Part shown: positions 1 through 6,844 of the stretch, in pieces
How the letters are laid out: each line of letters begins with the position of its first letter
How positions within the stretch are numbered: the stretch's first letter is position 1
Origin: Parcubacteria group bacterium GW2011_GWA2_48_9
Lineage (GTDB): Bacteria; Patescibacteriota; Patescibacteriia; UBA10025
NCBI GenBank assembly: GCA_001003705.1
Contig: LCPQ01000003.1
Span: 1 to 33,127 of the forward strand
Reading direction: 5' to 3'
DNA: 33,127 nt
Position numbers and translations under genes: made by a program
The notes under the pieces: generated by a model
Told to the model about the DNA's origin: nothing
Database searches by the model: none
What the model saw: only the letters and a program-made list of their open reading frames with translations

Positions 1-366
1 CACTTTTTCTTTTTCCTGCAAATTGGCTAATAGTCCAATCACCTCAAAGTTTGTCGGATCAATCGACCCGAGTCGGAGCTCATCCCCGCTGCGCACAAAC
101 GCAACTGTTTTCAATCGACGCGCGTCTTCTTCCGGAATAAGTGAGAGTACCTCTGTTGCTATCGGAAACCCCTTCAGCATGATGTAATCTATTCCCAATT
201 CAATGGCTCGTTCCTGTGTAAGACGCTCTTTCTCCTTTATATCAATCTCATGCATTTTCTCCTCGAATTTATCCTTCGTGTCGTCGGAGGCTATCTTGAG
301 ATGCCGCCTGGCTTGAGGACTCAGGAGGTCGTCGAGTGATTTATCTTTTTGTTGCGCATCATCCAT
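1..366 (-). CDS. Type IV pilus / type II secretion assembly ATPase, N-terminal part (PilB/GspE family), cut by the window edge
   Basis: This is a minus-strand reading frame starting at ATG 366 and still open at base 1, so 122 codons are visible. After a charged leader (MDDAQQKDKSLDDLLSPQAR) comes a stretch typical of the MshEN/T2SSE_N domain: AIELGIDYIMLKGFPIATEV, a LIPEEDARR motif, then LRLGSIDPTNFEVIG. That domain precedes the AAA-type ATPase core in PilB, GspE and MshE, which power pilus assembly from the cytoplasmic face of the inner membrane; the core lies outside the window. The gene follows the DHH-family gene on the same strand after 78 bases, so it may be cotranscribed, although a TATACT at 380-385 (minus strand) could be a -10 of its own with a very short leader. 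Family assignment is reasonably secure; whether it is PilB or GspE cannot be decided here. Confidence 0.8.
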   Translation of the reverse strand, partial: MDDAQQKDKSLDDLLSPQARRHLKIASDDTKDKFEEKMHEIDIKEKERLTQERAIELGIDYIMLKGFPIATEVLSLIPEEDARRLKTVAFVRSGDELRLGSIDPTNFEVIGLLANLQEKEKV

Positions 367-444
367 ATGAATATCAAGTAGTATATCATTTTTCGCTGTA
401 TAACAAAAACGGCTTTTAAGCATTTGCCTGTAGAAAACGTATTC

Positions 445-1584
445 TTAAAACGATGCCAGATAGTGCTTTGCCGCCTCAACCACTTGCGTTTCAACTGTGG
501 CACTGTCAGTACCGAGTAGTGCAAATGTGGTGTAGTTGCGAGTACCTGTCGGCGAGAATGACTTGAACATTATGCGTCCGTCGAGTGCGCGGACTGTATT
601 GGCGATGACTCCCACTCCTCCTTCGGCGCGTTCGTACATTAAAATCATCGCTTCTGCATGCGGTGTATTGATGATAAGCTCGTCAATGATGCCGTCGAGC
701 TCCTTTTCATCGGTCCCTGAGCGCTCAAAGTCCTGCCTGCGAAGAACTGACCACACAATACGGCCGTCAACCTCGGTGCGCAATCGTGCAAGCGCTCTAC
801 CCCATAGTTTCAAAGTGGAGAGTGATTTGGTTCGGTAAAGATTCTTTATAATCTCGTCGCGACGAGCGCCCTGCTCAATGAGATGACTCGCAATTGAAAG
901 TGAGCGGGGAGTTACACTGCCGCTTTGAAATCCCTTGGTTTTTGAAATAATGCCGGTAAGCAAGCTTGTTGCAATATATTCATCCATAAGGTTTGCGCCA
1001 AGCTGTTTAATTAGCTCAAACACCATTTCTGACGTGGAAGTCGCCACTAAATCAATATAATTGATCTGTCCGTATTGTTCATTTGTCGGTGAATGGTCAA
1101 TATTGACAAGAGGAGTGTGGTAAAAAAACTCCGCATTATCTTCATAAAGTTTACCCAAGGATTCGAGATCAGGGGCATCCACAACAATGATTAAGTCATA
1201 CTCGTAGGCTGAAGCAGAGGTGGTAACATCCCTAGTTTCAAAAAAGCCGTTTTTGGGAGTAATGAAAACATTAAGCTTATCACCAAGAATATCATACGAA
1301 AGTTCCTCTACCTTCGTGCGAGAAACATCGAGTGTAATCACAAACTTTCGAAGCGCCGACAAATCCTGATGAATATCCTTGCTCTTAGGAAGAAACTGGT
1401 GATGTACCGGCAATTCAAACTCATTCGAGACGACCCGTATATTTTTCTCTAGCTTTTCTAGTGCGAGATACATTGCCAAACCCGCAGACACTGCATCTGT
1501 CGACGGGTTATATGGCAGCACAATAAGAATACTTTTTGACCGCTGTATGAGGTCGTGAATTTGTTTGAGTGGGGCTTCTTGCAT
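445..1584 (-). CDS. DHH-family phosphoesterase-like protein with degenerate metal motifs
   Basis: The frame has the order of DHH/NrnA-type phosphoesterases: motif I (NPSTDAVSAG, about residues 26-35), motif II (VVDAPD, Asp136 and Asp139), motif III (NIDHSPTN, 162-168), the ATSTSEM segment, and a C-terminal DHHA1-like half containing EGGVGVIANT. In active members motif I reads H-x-N-P-D-x-D and motif III reads D-H-H; here they read P-Y-N-P-S-T-D and D-H-S, so several metal ligands are missing. The frame extends upstream to ATG 1623, but a consensus promoter (TTGACA, 17 bases, TATACT) overlaps that region with its -10 downstream of 1623, so I place the start at the next ATG, 1584 (379 residues). 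Members with intact motifs degrade nanoRNA or cyclic dinucleotides; this one may bind without cleaving. The family is clear, the activity uncertain. Confidence 0.8.
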   Translation of the reverse strand: MQEAPLKQIHDLIQRSKSILIVLPYNPSTDAVSAGLAMYLALEKLEKNIRVVSNEFELPVHHQFLPKSKDIHQDLSALRKFVITLDVSRTKVEELSYDILGDKLNVFITPKNGFFETRDVTTSASAYEYDLIIVVDAPDLESLGKLYEDNAEFFYHTPLVNIDHSPTNEQYGQINYIDLVATSTSEMVFELIKQLGANLMDEYIATSLLTGIISKTKGFQSGSVTPRSLSIASHLIEQGARRDEIIKNLYRTKSLSTLKLWGRALARLRTEVDGRIVWSVLRRQDFERSGTDEKELDGIIDELIINTPHAEAMILMYERAEGGVGVIANTVRALDGRIMFKSFSPTGTRNYTTFALLGTDSATVETQVVEAAKHYLASF

Positions 1585-1608
1585 ATTGCTTTTCGCAGAA
1601 ATCAAATT

Positions 1609-1637
1609 AGTATAGAATGCCATAGTTAGCGTGTCAA
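1609..1637 (-). promoter_or_regulatory. Sigma-70-type promoter of the DHH-family gene
   Basis: On the minus strand a perfect TTGACA (1632-1637) is followed after exactly 17 bases by TATACT (1609-1614). Transcription would begin near 1602, giving a leader of about 18 bases to the ATG at 1584. The -10 lies inside the longer reading frame from ATG 1623, which argues against that earlier start. Confidence 0.7.
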
Positions 1638-1665
1638 GGCAAGTCCGGCCACGCCACTTACCTCT

Positions 1666-2148
1666 ATGAAAACAGTGAAATACGCCATCACTACAAGTCC
1701 GACTGCCACACGCGTTGTAGGCATGAGATTCGCCCGTTCACTCAAACATGGCGGTAAAATAGGCCTTATCGGGCCCCTGGGAAGTGGAAAAACGACTTTC
1801 GTAAAAGGCATGGTGGCTGCGTTCGGCATTCCCCCACGTAAGGCTATTAGCCCCAGTTTTGTCCTTGTCCAACATCTTCAGGGTCCTTCCCGCGAAGTGT
1901 ATCATGCTGATCTCTGGCGTTTACAGTCTATCGTTAGCGACGATTTTCGAACGTTTGAGGAGCTGATAAATCACCCCAGCGCTCTCACTATCTTTGAGTG
2001 GGCGGATAAGTTACCTATTTCGCTTCAGAAGCGACTCACACACATCGTTACGTTTACGCAAAAAAACGGGCGCATGCGCGTTATACATATAAAAACTAAC
2101 TCACAATTCAAGCAGCTGAAGCGTCGGGTTCCTCTTCGTGTTCGATAG
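1666..2148 (+). CDS. tsaE: TsaE, ATPase of tRNA threonylcarbamoyladenosine synthesis
   Basis: This 160-residue protein has the TsaE signatures: a Walker A loop GPLGSGKTT (36-44), the SPSFVLVQ segment (62-69; the family usually has SPTF-x-L), HADLWRL (80-86, the H-x-D-x-Y/W-R-L motif), and FEWADKL (110-116), where the family has (I/F)EW-x-(E/D). TsaE works with TsaB and TsaD in making t6A37 on ANN-decoding tRNAs; neither partner is in the window. Usual family length is about 150-160, so it is complete. It is the only plus-strand gene among minus-strand neighbours: it starts 81 bases from the DHH start and its 3' end overlaps the PRC-barrel gene tail to tail by 41 bases. No clear ribosome binding site precedes the ATG. 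Confidence 0.9.
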   Translation: MKTVKYAITTSPTATRVVGMRFARSLKHGGKIGLIGPLGSGKTTFVKGMVAAFGIPPRKAISPSFVLVQHLQGPSREVYHADLWRLQSIVSDDFRTFEELINHPSALTIFEWADKLPISLQKRLTHIVTFTQKNGRMRVIHIKTNSQFKQLKRRVPLRVR

Positions 2149-2380
2149 AGGACAACTCCTTTATCACTGCGTCTTCGACTACCATTTTTTCATTTGTAAG
2201 TGAAAGCACCTGCGTCGGGGCTATGAGCAGTGTCTTTTTAAAAACTAGTGCACCCCGCTCAACCCGATAATGTGCAATGCGGTGGGTCGTTGCATCAAGT
2301 TCAATGCCAACAATACTCCCGAGCGAAACGCCGGAACGGGTTTCAACTGGAAGTGAAAAAAGTTCTCTTTCGGACAGCAT
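2108..2380 (-). CDS. PRC-barrel domain protein, translationally coupled to yidC
   Basis: A 90-residue protein with the short beta-rich pattern of PRC-barrel domains: LFSLPVETRSGVSLGSIVGI, then LDATTHRIAHYRVERG and LLIAPTQVLSLTNEKMVVED, ending in an acidic tail (SSIEHEEEPDASAA). PRC barrels serve in RimM (ribosome maturation) and in photosynthetic reaction centre H subunits; this stand-alone form has no assigned reaction. Its ATG (2380) overlaps the yidC stop as TAATG, so it probably depends on ribosomes finishing yidC and is the last gene of the rpmH operon. In many bacteria the gene after yidC is jag/khpB (KH-R3H, RNA binding); I see no such domains here. The 3' end overlaps tsaE by 41 bases. 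Confidence 0.7.
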   Translation of the reverse strand: MLSERELFSLPVETRSGVSLGSIVGIELDATTHRIAHYRVERGALVFKKTLLIAPTQVLSLTNEKMVVEDAVIKELSSIEHEEEPDASAA

Positions 2381-3150
2381 TATACGTTAGGAGGAGATGA
2401 AGGTTGTACGTTTTTCGGCTTTTTGAACAATAGATACTGTTGCCCGAGTTGAAAGAGTGTCGCAAAAAGCCAGTAGAGAGCCAGGCCGGCGGGAAACCGG
2501 TAAGAAAAATACGCAATCATGATGGGGAACAAATAGGTCATCTGCTTGCTCATCGAGGAAGCCATGCTTTCATCCTTTGCACCCTCTACTTTTGGCGGCT
2601 TGTTAGAAATCAACATACGTGACTGGAAAAACTGGGCTGCGCCCGCTAGAATGGCCAGAACCCAGTTTCCCGTTGCGTTAAGATCTACAAATCCTAAAAA
2701 GTAGGGATCGATGGCAGTAACCGTATACACATTGTGTAAAACTGGGTAGAGGTGTGCTACCTGATCCTGGGCCAAAATACCAGTCGCTGGGTCGATATGT
2801 GAAACTGCTAAAAAGACTCGATATAGGCCGATTAAGACGGGAAATTGGATTAAAATAGGCAAACAAGAAGAAAGCGGGTTCACTTTATTATCCTTATAAA
2901 ACTTCATCATTTGCCGACCAAGTTCTTCACGGTTGTCTTTATACTTTTTTTGGAGCGCCTGAAGTTGCGGTTGCATGTCCTGGAGTTTTTTCTGGGAAAC
3001 TATGGATGACCGTGAGGGTACGAGAAGGATTAACTTAATAACAAGCGTTAAAATAATTATGGCAACGCCAAGGTCGGGAATTATATGATAAATACCAATG
3101 AGCGCGTTAAACAGCGGTTCAAAAATGATTGTGTTAAAAAGTTCACCCAT
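2380..3150 (-). CDS. yidC: YidC/Oxa1/Alb3 membrane protein insertase, short form
   Basis: A 256-residue protein lacking the large periplasmic domain of Gram-negative YidC, as in Gram-positive and candidate-phyla forms. The first core span (GVAIIILTLVIKLILLVPS, from residue 28) is followed by the basic coiled-coil hairpin (QKKLQDMQPQLQALQKKYKD), then LSSCLPILIQFPVLIGLYRV, NWVLAILAGAAQFFQSRML and PAGLALYWLFATLFQLGQQY, giving about five spans. The groove Arg of span 1 appears as Lys39. YidC inserts and folds small membrane proteins, alone or with SecYEG. The start at 3150 lies 9 bases after the yidD stop. The C-terminus (FKKPKNVQPSSPPNV) is short and weakly basic. Confidence 0.95.
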   Translation of the reverse strand: MGELFNTIIFEPLFNALIGIYHIIPDLGVAIIILTLVIKLILLVPSRSSIVSQKKLQDMQPQLQALQKKYKDNREELGRQMMKFYKDNKVNPLSSCLPILIQFPVLIGLYRVFLAVSHIDPATGILAQDQVAHLYPVLHNVYTVTAIDPYFLGFVDLNATGNWVLAILAGAAQFFQSRMLISNKPPKVEGAKDESMASSMSKQMTYLFPIMIAYFSYRFPAGLALYWLFATLFQLGQQYLLFKKPKNVQPSSPPNV

Positions 3151-3159
3151 AGGATTTAA

Positions 3160-3429
3160 TTATACGTGAAAAGATTTCACAACCGGGTCATACCCCCCCG
3201 CAGAAAGAGGAGTGCATCGAAGAACCCGCCATACCGCTTTCCCCAGTCCCCGCATTAAACCGTACTGTTGAATTGCACGAATGGCGTACATTGAGCAGCT
3301 CGGGTAATACCGGCAGTAACCATATGGATGTTTGTGACTATACCATCCATGGTCAGGTGACAGGGTGCGTTGGTACAACTGAATAAGCACTATCACTGCC
3401 CTGCGTAATTGTATGTCGATACGTTTCAT
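3160..3429 (-). CDS. yidD: YidD, membrane protein insertion efficiency factor
   Basis: An 89-residue protein with the YidD core: an N-terminal amphipathic segment (AVIVLIQLYQRTLSPDHG), then YCRYYPSCSMYAIRAI with the conserved Cys pair, and a C-terminal RCTPLSAGGYDPV (the family has RC-x-P-x-x-x-GG-x-DPV). YidD is a small membrane-associated helper of YidC. Position between rnpA (3 bases upstream) and yidC (9 bases downstream) is the classical order. Normal family length is about 70-100 residues, so it is complete. Confidence 0.95.
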   Translation of the reverse strand: MKRIDIQLRRAVIVLIQLYQRTLSPDHGWYSHKHPYGYCRYYPSCSMYAIRAIQQYGLMRGLGKAVWRVLRCTPLSAGGYDPVVKSFHV

Positions 3430-3432
3430 GCA

Positions 3433-3777
3433 CTATTGGCTGATAAGACGGCCTTTTTGGAAAAATATTTCGAGATCACGCCGCACTTCAATAGAACTAC
3501 TAGGAGCAAACTGAGATGTGGGGACTAAAAGATAGTCTCTGTTTCCGATAAGTCGGGGCACCAGCGGTCTCACGGCTTCGCGGATTATTCTCCTCATCCG
3601 GTTGCGTGTTACGGCTTTGCGAGCGACTTTTTTACTCACCACAATGCCGATCCGGGCAAATCGAAAGATGCTACGCGCCGTACGAATACGAAGTCCATGA
3701 AGTCTGAACTCCCGTCCGTGGCGCCACACTCGCTCGAAATCGCTTTCCCGGTGGAGCCGATGGGCGGTTGGAAGCAT
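3433..3777 (-). CDS. rnpA: Ribonuclease P protein component
   Basis: From ATG 3777 the protein is 114 residues and starts MLPTAHRLHRESDFERV, matching the usual MLP-x-x-x-R-L-x-x-x-x-DF start. The signature RNR loop is present as VARKAVTRNRMRRIIREAVR. RnpA binds RNase P RNA and helps remove 5' leaders from precursor tRNAs; the RNA gene is not in the window. A longer form from TTG 3789 would overlap the rpmH stop, but the ATG fits the family start better and leaves a 5-base gap. It belongs to the rpmH operon. Confidence 0.93.
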   Translation of the reverse strand: MLPTAHRLHRESDFERVWRHGREFRLHGLRIRTARSIFRFARIGIVVSKKVARKAVTRNRMRRIIREAVRPLVPRLIGNRDYLLVPTSQFAPSSSIEVRRDLEIFFQKGRLISQ

Positions 3778-3782
3778 ATGTG

Positions 3783-3920
3783 CTACCAACTAATACGCGC
3801 GCGTCCTTTACGACGGCGATCACGTAAAACCCTTCGACCAGTTCTCGTCCTCATTCGACGACGAAATCCATGATTTTTTTGGCGTTTGCGCTTCCTTGGT
3901 TGGTAGGTTCGTTTAGGCAT
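3783..3920 (-). CDS. rpmH: Ribosomal protein bL34
   Basis: A 45-residue basic protein starting [19 protein letters not shown] and continuing with the family pattern [20 protein letters not shown]. It is a structural protein of the large ribosomal subunit. I chose ATG 3920 because it is the universal MKRT/MPKRT start; the open frame continues upstream without homology. It is the first gene of a minus-strand operon rpmH-rnpA-yidD-yidC-PRC protein, led by the promoter at 3948-3976, and diverges from dnaA, the usual arrangement beside bacterial origins. Confidence 0.97.
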   Translation of the reverse strand: MPKRTYQPRKRKRQKNHGFRRRMRTRTGRRVLRDRRRKGRARISW

Positions 3921-3947
3921 ATATACTACGGTGAAAAAAGTGTTCTT

Positions 3948-3976
3948 ATTGTAGCAGGCGATACCATTTTGGTCAA
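3948..3976 (-). promoter_or_regulatory. Promoter of the rpmH-rnpA-yidD-yidC operon
   Basis: On the minus strand TTGACC (3971-3976) is followed after 17 bases by TACAAT (3948-3953), preceded by TGC, which makes an extended -10. Predicted start of transcription is near 3941, about 20 bases before the rpmH ATG. No strong Shine-Dalgarno is seen in the leader. Confidence 0.72.
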
Positions 3977-4028
3977 TAAATCTGGGCATAATACCCCAAC
4001 ACGCATCTTTCCACACTTAGTGCACAGC

Positions 4029-4037
4029 TTATGCACT
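4029..4037 (+). promoter_or_regulatory. Possible DnaA box upstream of dnaA
   Basis: TTATGCACT matches the relaxed DnaA box TTATNCACA at eight of nine positions. A poorer relative (CTTTCCACA, 4007-4015, two mismatches to TTATCCACA) lies 14 bases upstream. They sit between the divergent rpmH and dnaA promoters and could mediate autoregulation of dnaA by DnaA. Confidence 0.4.
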
Positions 4038-4076
4038 TATAATCCAAAATACGGTATTCGGGGTGTGCGCTGGGTA

Positions 4077-4085
4077 TGGTATAGT
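4077..4085 (+). promoter_or_regulatory. Candidate extended -10 promoter of dnaA
   Basis: TGG directly before TATAGT forms an extended -10 on the plus strand. The -35 region (near TTCGGG, 4057-4062) is poor, as is common with extended -10 promoters. The leader to ATG 4124 would be about 32 bases. A second option is TATAAT at 4038-4043, which also lacks a good -35. Confidence 0.4.
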
Positions 4086-4123
4086 CAGTACTACCGTTTA
4101 AATGTTTCGGACCGTCTTCTTTT

Positions 4124-5503
4124 ATGACGAATGATGAGTTGTGGAATGCAACACTTGGTGAGTTAGAGTTATCGTTAAGCAGAGCTAACTTCACCACCTG
4201 GTTTAAAAACACCTTTATTGTCAGCCGTGAGGGTGACAAAGTTGTTATTGGGGTACCCAATACGTTCACTAAAACGTGGTTTGAAAATAAATACCACGGT
4301 GCAATCCTGAAAGCGATGCAGCATATTACTGACCCGCCTATTAAAGCCATCGAGTACACTGTTTCAGCGCGGCAAGCTGCAAAAGTCGCGTCTTCGGTTG
4401 CCCCCGGCGACAAAGTGCAGATACACAAAGAAAGTACGGAAATCACACCGCGACGAGTAGTCGAGGTAGATGGGTCACTTGAGCCAAAATACACCTTCGA
4501 AAATTTCGTTGTGGGTACCGGCAATGAACTCGCTCATGCAGCATGTAAGGCAGTGACTATAAATCCAGGAAAAATTTATAATCCACTTTTTCTCTACGGT
4601 GGTTCGGGACTTGGGAAAACTCATCTCATCCAGGCGATAGGCGCGGAATTTAAAAAAAAGAACCCCGGAATGAATGTCCTATATGTCACGTGTGAGAAGT
4701 TTACAAATGATTTTATTCAGGCAATCACAAGAGGCTCCATAGACAATTTCAAAAAAACCTATCGATCTGTCGACTGTCTCCTGATTGATGATATCCAGTT
4801 TCTTGCGGGTAAAGAGGGAACGCAGGAAGAGTTTTTCCATACATTTAATGCACTCCACCAATCACACAGGCAGATTGTCCTCACATCAGACCGCCCACCA
4901 AAAGCCATCCCAGCCTTAGAAAACCGACTAGTATCACGCTTTGAATGGGGCATGATGGCAGACCTACAGCAGCCTAACCTTGAAACTCGTATTGCTATCC
5001 TAGACTCAAAATGCATAGAACGGTCATTTACACTTACTCCGGACATCGTCCAGTTCATCGCTACCGCTATCCAGAGTAACGTGCGTGAACTAGAAGGAGC
5101 ACTTAACCGGATAGCTGCGTACCAACAGCTAAATAATATCCCGCCTACTCTTGTTTCAGTCAAAGAACTTCTCGCGAGCGTTACTCACCAGCAAAAGCGT
5201 AATGGCGCAATAACCGTTAAACAAATACTCAACACTGTCGCAAGTTTCTTCGAGCTTAGTATGGAGGATCTAAAAGGAGCGAGCCGAAAGAAAGAACTTG
5301 TAGTTCCGAGGCAAATATCTATGTATTTACTGCGAGAAGACGCGAAGAGCTCTTACCCAACGATTGGCCAGGAACTTGGCGGTCGCGACCATACTACCGC
5401 TATTCATGCTTTTGAAAAGATGAAAGACGCTGTTGAGCACGACGAAAAAATTCGTGATGACATCAACCTTATCCGCCAACGGCTGTATGCGAACCGGGGA
5501 TAA
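4124..5503 (+). CDS. dnaA: Chromosomal replication initiator protein DnaA
   Basis: A 459-residue DnaA with all four domains. Domain I (1-75) begins DELWNATLGELELSLSRANF; a short linker (domain II, about 82-118) follows; domain III (from LEPKYTFENFVVGTGNELAH, 119) carries Walker A GGSGLGKTH (159-167), Walker B LLIDDIQF (219-226) and the arginine region NRLVSRFEWG; domain IV ends with the DNA-binding signature GGRDHTTAIHAFEKM. DnaA-ATP opens the origin and recruits the helicase. It is divergent from rpmH and followed by dnaN. Its start ATG 4124 has no clear Shine-Dalgarno. Length is normal. Confidence 0.98.
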   Translation: MTNDELWNATLGELELSLSRANFTTWFKNTFIVSREGDKVVIGVPNTFTKTWFENKYHGAILKAMQHITDPPIKAIEYTVSARQAAKVASSVAPGDKVQIHKESTEITPRRVVEVDGSLEPKYTFENFVVGTGNELAHAACKAVTINPGKIYNPLFLYGGSGLGKTHLIQAIGAEFKKKNPGMNVLYVTCEKFTNDFIQAITRGSIDNFKKTYRSVDCLLIDDIQFLAGKEGTQEEFFHTFNALHQSHRQIVLTSDRPPKAIPALENRLVSRFEWGMMADLQQPNLETRIAILDSKCIERSFTLTPDIVQFIATAIQSNVRELEGALNRIAAYQQLNNIPPTLVSVKELLASVTHQQKRNGAITVKQILNTVASFFELSMEDLKGASRKKELVVPRQISMYLLREDAKSSYPTIGQELGGRDHTTAIHAFEKMKDAVEHDEKIRDDINLIRQRLYANRG

Positions 5504-5725
5504 TATGTGGACGGCCTCATTGATAGTATGGGGACGCTTTGTGGAGTTCTCGTGACGTTACAAACTCTACCCCCAAATACCTCACCCACTCCTCACATTT
5601 CATACAGGTACAAAATAAAAAATAATTATAGGGGTTACCCCTAGAAACGCACTTTCTCTACCACTACATCATAGTTATACACCTATCCACACCACTCTTT
5701 ACTCTTACTAGTTATATATACACAT
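5504..5725 (+). other. Putative replication origin (oriC), dnaA-dnaN intergenic region
   Basis: This 222-base gap has no gene. It contains an A/T-rich run (5606-5630), a 15-base palindrome-like element TAGGGGTTACCCCTA (5629-5643, arms of seven bases), and two abutting near-consensus DnaA boxes on the plus strand: TTATACACC (5675-5683, 8/9 to TTATNCACA) and CTATCCACA (5683-5691, 8/9 to TTATCCACA). A third 8/9 box, TTATCCACG (5754-5762), lies just inside dnaN. The dnaA-dnaN gap is the commonest place for bacterial origins. Boxes plus an adjacent A/T-rich tract fit an unwinding element, but no perfect box is present and function is inferred. Confidence 0.55.
5675..5691 (+). promoter_or_regulatory. 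Two abutting near-consensus DnaA boxes
   Basis: TTATACACC and CTATCCACA share one base and point the same way. Each has one mismatch to the DnaA box consensus. They lie 45 bases downstream of the A/T-rich run in the putative oriC and about 35 bases before dnaN. Confidence 0.5.
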
Positions 5726-6826
5726 ATGAAAGTATCATGTACAAAAGAAAATCTTATCCACGGATTACAAGTGGTGAGCCATATTGCAAGTAAAAATATT
5801 ACCTTACCTGTATTGAATAATGTTCTCCTAAAAGCGCATGATGGTGCTCTCGAAGTATCGGCAACCAATCTTGAACTTGCCGTTATTACTAAAATACGGG
5901 GAAAGGTTGAAGAAGAAGGAGCGTTTACTGTTCAGGCGAAGCTTCTCACTGATTTTGTTTCTCTCCTTCCCGATGAACGCGTCGACTTTGAACTCCAGGA
6001 ACAAAGTATACGAGTGCACGCAAAAAATTCACAAACAATCATCAAAGGTACCGAGGCGAGTGAGTTTCCATTAATTCCCACAGTTGAAAAAAAATATGAG
6101 TACATTTGTCTTGCCGCTGATATACGAGCCGGAATTAGCCAAGTGGCATTTGCGGTGTCCGCGGATGAATCCCGCCCCGACATTAACGGTGCACTTTTTT
6201 CAGTGCATAATAAAGAACTCACACTCGTAGGAACGGATAGCTACCGACTTGCCGAAAGAAAGGTACCACTCCAAGCCGCCGGCGGCGATCATGACGTCAT
6301 AGTTCCATCGAAAACACTGTATGAAGTTTTACGGATTATGGGTGATGAGCAGGGTGACGTAGTTATCACGGTCGGGGAAAACCAGATGGTATTCACGTTC
6401 GGATCTACGACACTGATTTCACGCACCATTGAAGGACGTTTTCCCGATTATACCCAAATAATACCAAAAAGCCATAAAACACATGTGCGCGCCTCTGCCG
6501 CTGAATGTGCCCAAGCTATCAGGACTGCTAGCTTATTTTGCAAGTCGGGTGTAAACGACGTGACGCTACAATTTATTCCAGATAAGAAAGAATTAGCAAT
6601 CTCTGCGCTTAATAACCAGCTAGGTGAAAACACAACCGTTGTGCATGCGAAAATCACCGGTCAGAATAATGACGCAGTGTTTAACTATAGATATCTTCTC
6701 GATGGGCTTTCGGCGATGAATACTGAGGAAGTAGAGTTGACTATTGAAGATCGCGATAGTCCTGGGGTTATACGGCCAGCGGACGGGGTGTCCTACATAT
6801 ACGTCGTGATGCCCATTAAGCAGTAA
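5726..6826 (+). CDS. dnaN: DNA polymerase III beta subunit (sliding clamp)
   Basis: A 366-residue DnaN, the normal length for the three-domain clamp. It begins MKVSCTKENLIHGLQVVSHI and keeps the family segments KNITLPVLNNVLLKA, DINGALFSVHNKELTLVGTDSYRLAE (domain 2) and the C-terminal end VIRPADGVSYIYVVMPIKQ (family: P-x-x-Y-x-Y-V-x-MP-x-(R/K)). Two clamps form a ring around DNA that tethers the polymerase. It lies 222 bases after dnaA, across the putative origin, and converges on the penicillin-binding protein gene with only 18 bases between stops. The leader is A/T-rich without a Shine-Dalgarno. Confidence 0.97.
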   Translation: MKVSCTKENLIHGLQVVSHIASKNITLPVLNNVLLKAHDGALEVSATNLELAVITKIRGKVEEEGAFTVQAKLLTDFVSLLPDERVDFELQEQSIRVHAKNSQTIIKGTEASEFPLIPTVEKKYEYICLAADIRAGISQVAFAVSADESRPDINGALFSVHNKELTLVGTDSYRLAERKVPLQAAGGDHDVIVPSKTLYEVLRIMGDEQGDVVITVGENQMVFTFGSTTLISRTIEGRFPDYTQIIPKSHKTHVRASAAECAQAIRTASLFCKSGVNDVTLQFIPDKKELAISALNNQLGENTTVVHAKITGQNNDAVFNYRYLLDGLSAMNTEEVELTIEDRDSPGVIRPADGVSYIYVVMPIKQ

Positions 6827-6844
6827 GCGAAGTCACGCCCAGCC

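Noticed and set aside
380-385. Possible -10 (TATACT, minus strand) of the pilus ATPase gene
   Set aside because: No acceptable -35 or TGn extension, and the gene may be cotranscribed with the DHH-family gene.
3778-3789. Longer rnpA start at TTG 3789
   Set aside because: It would overlap rpmH and add VAH before the family-typical MLP start; ATG 3777 fits better.
3973-4524. A 183-codon minus-strand frame across the dnaA start
   Set aside because: It covers the dnaA N-terminus and both promoters, has no recognisable pattern, and dnaA is certain on the other strand.
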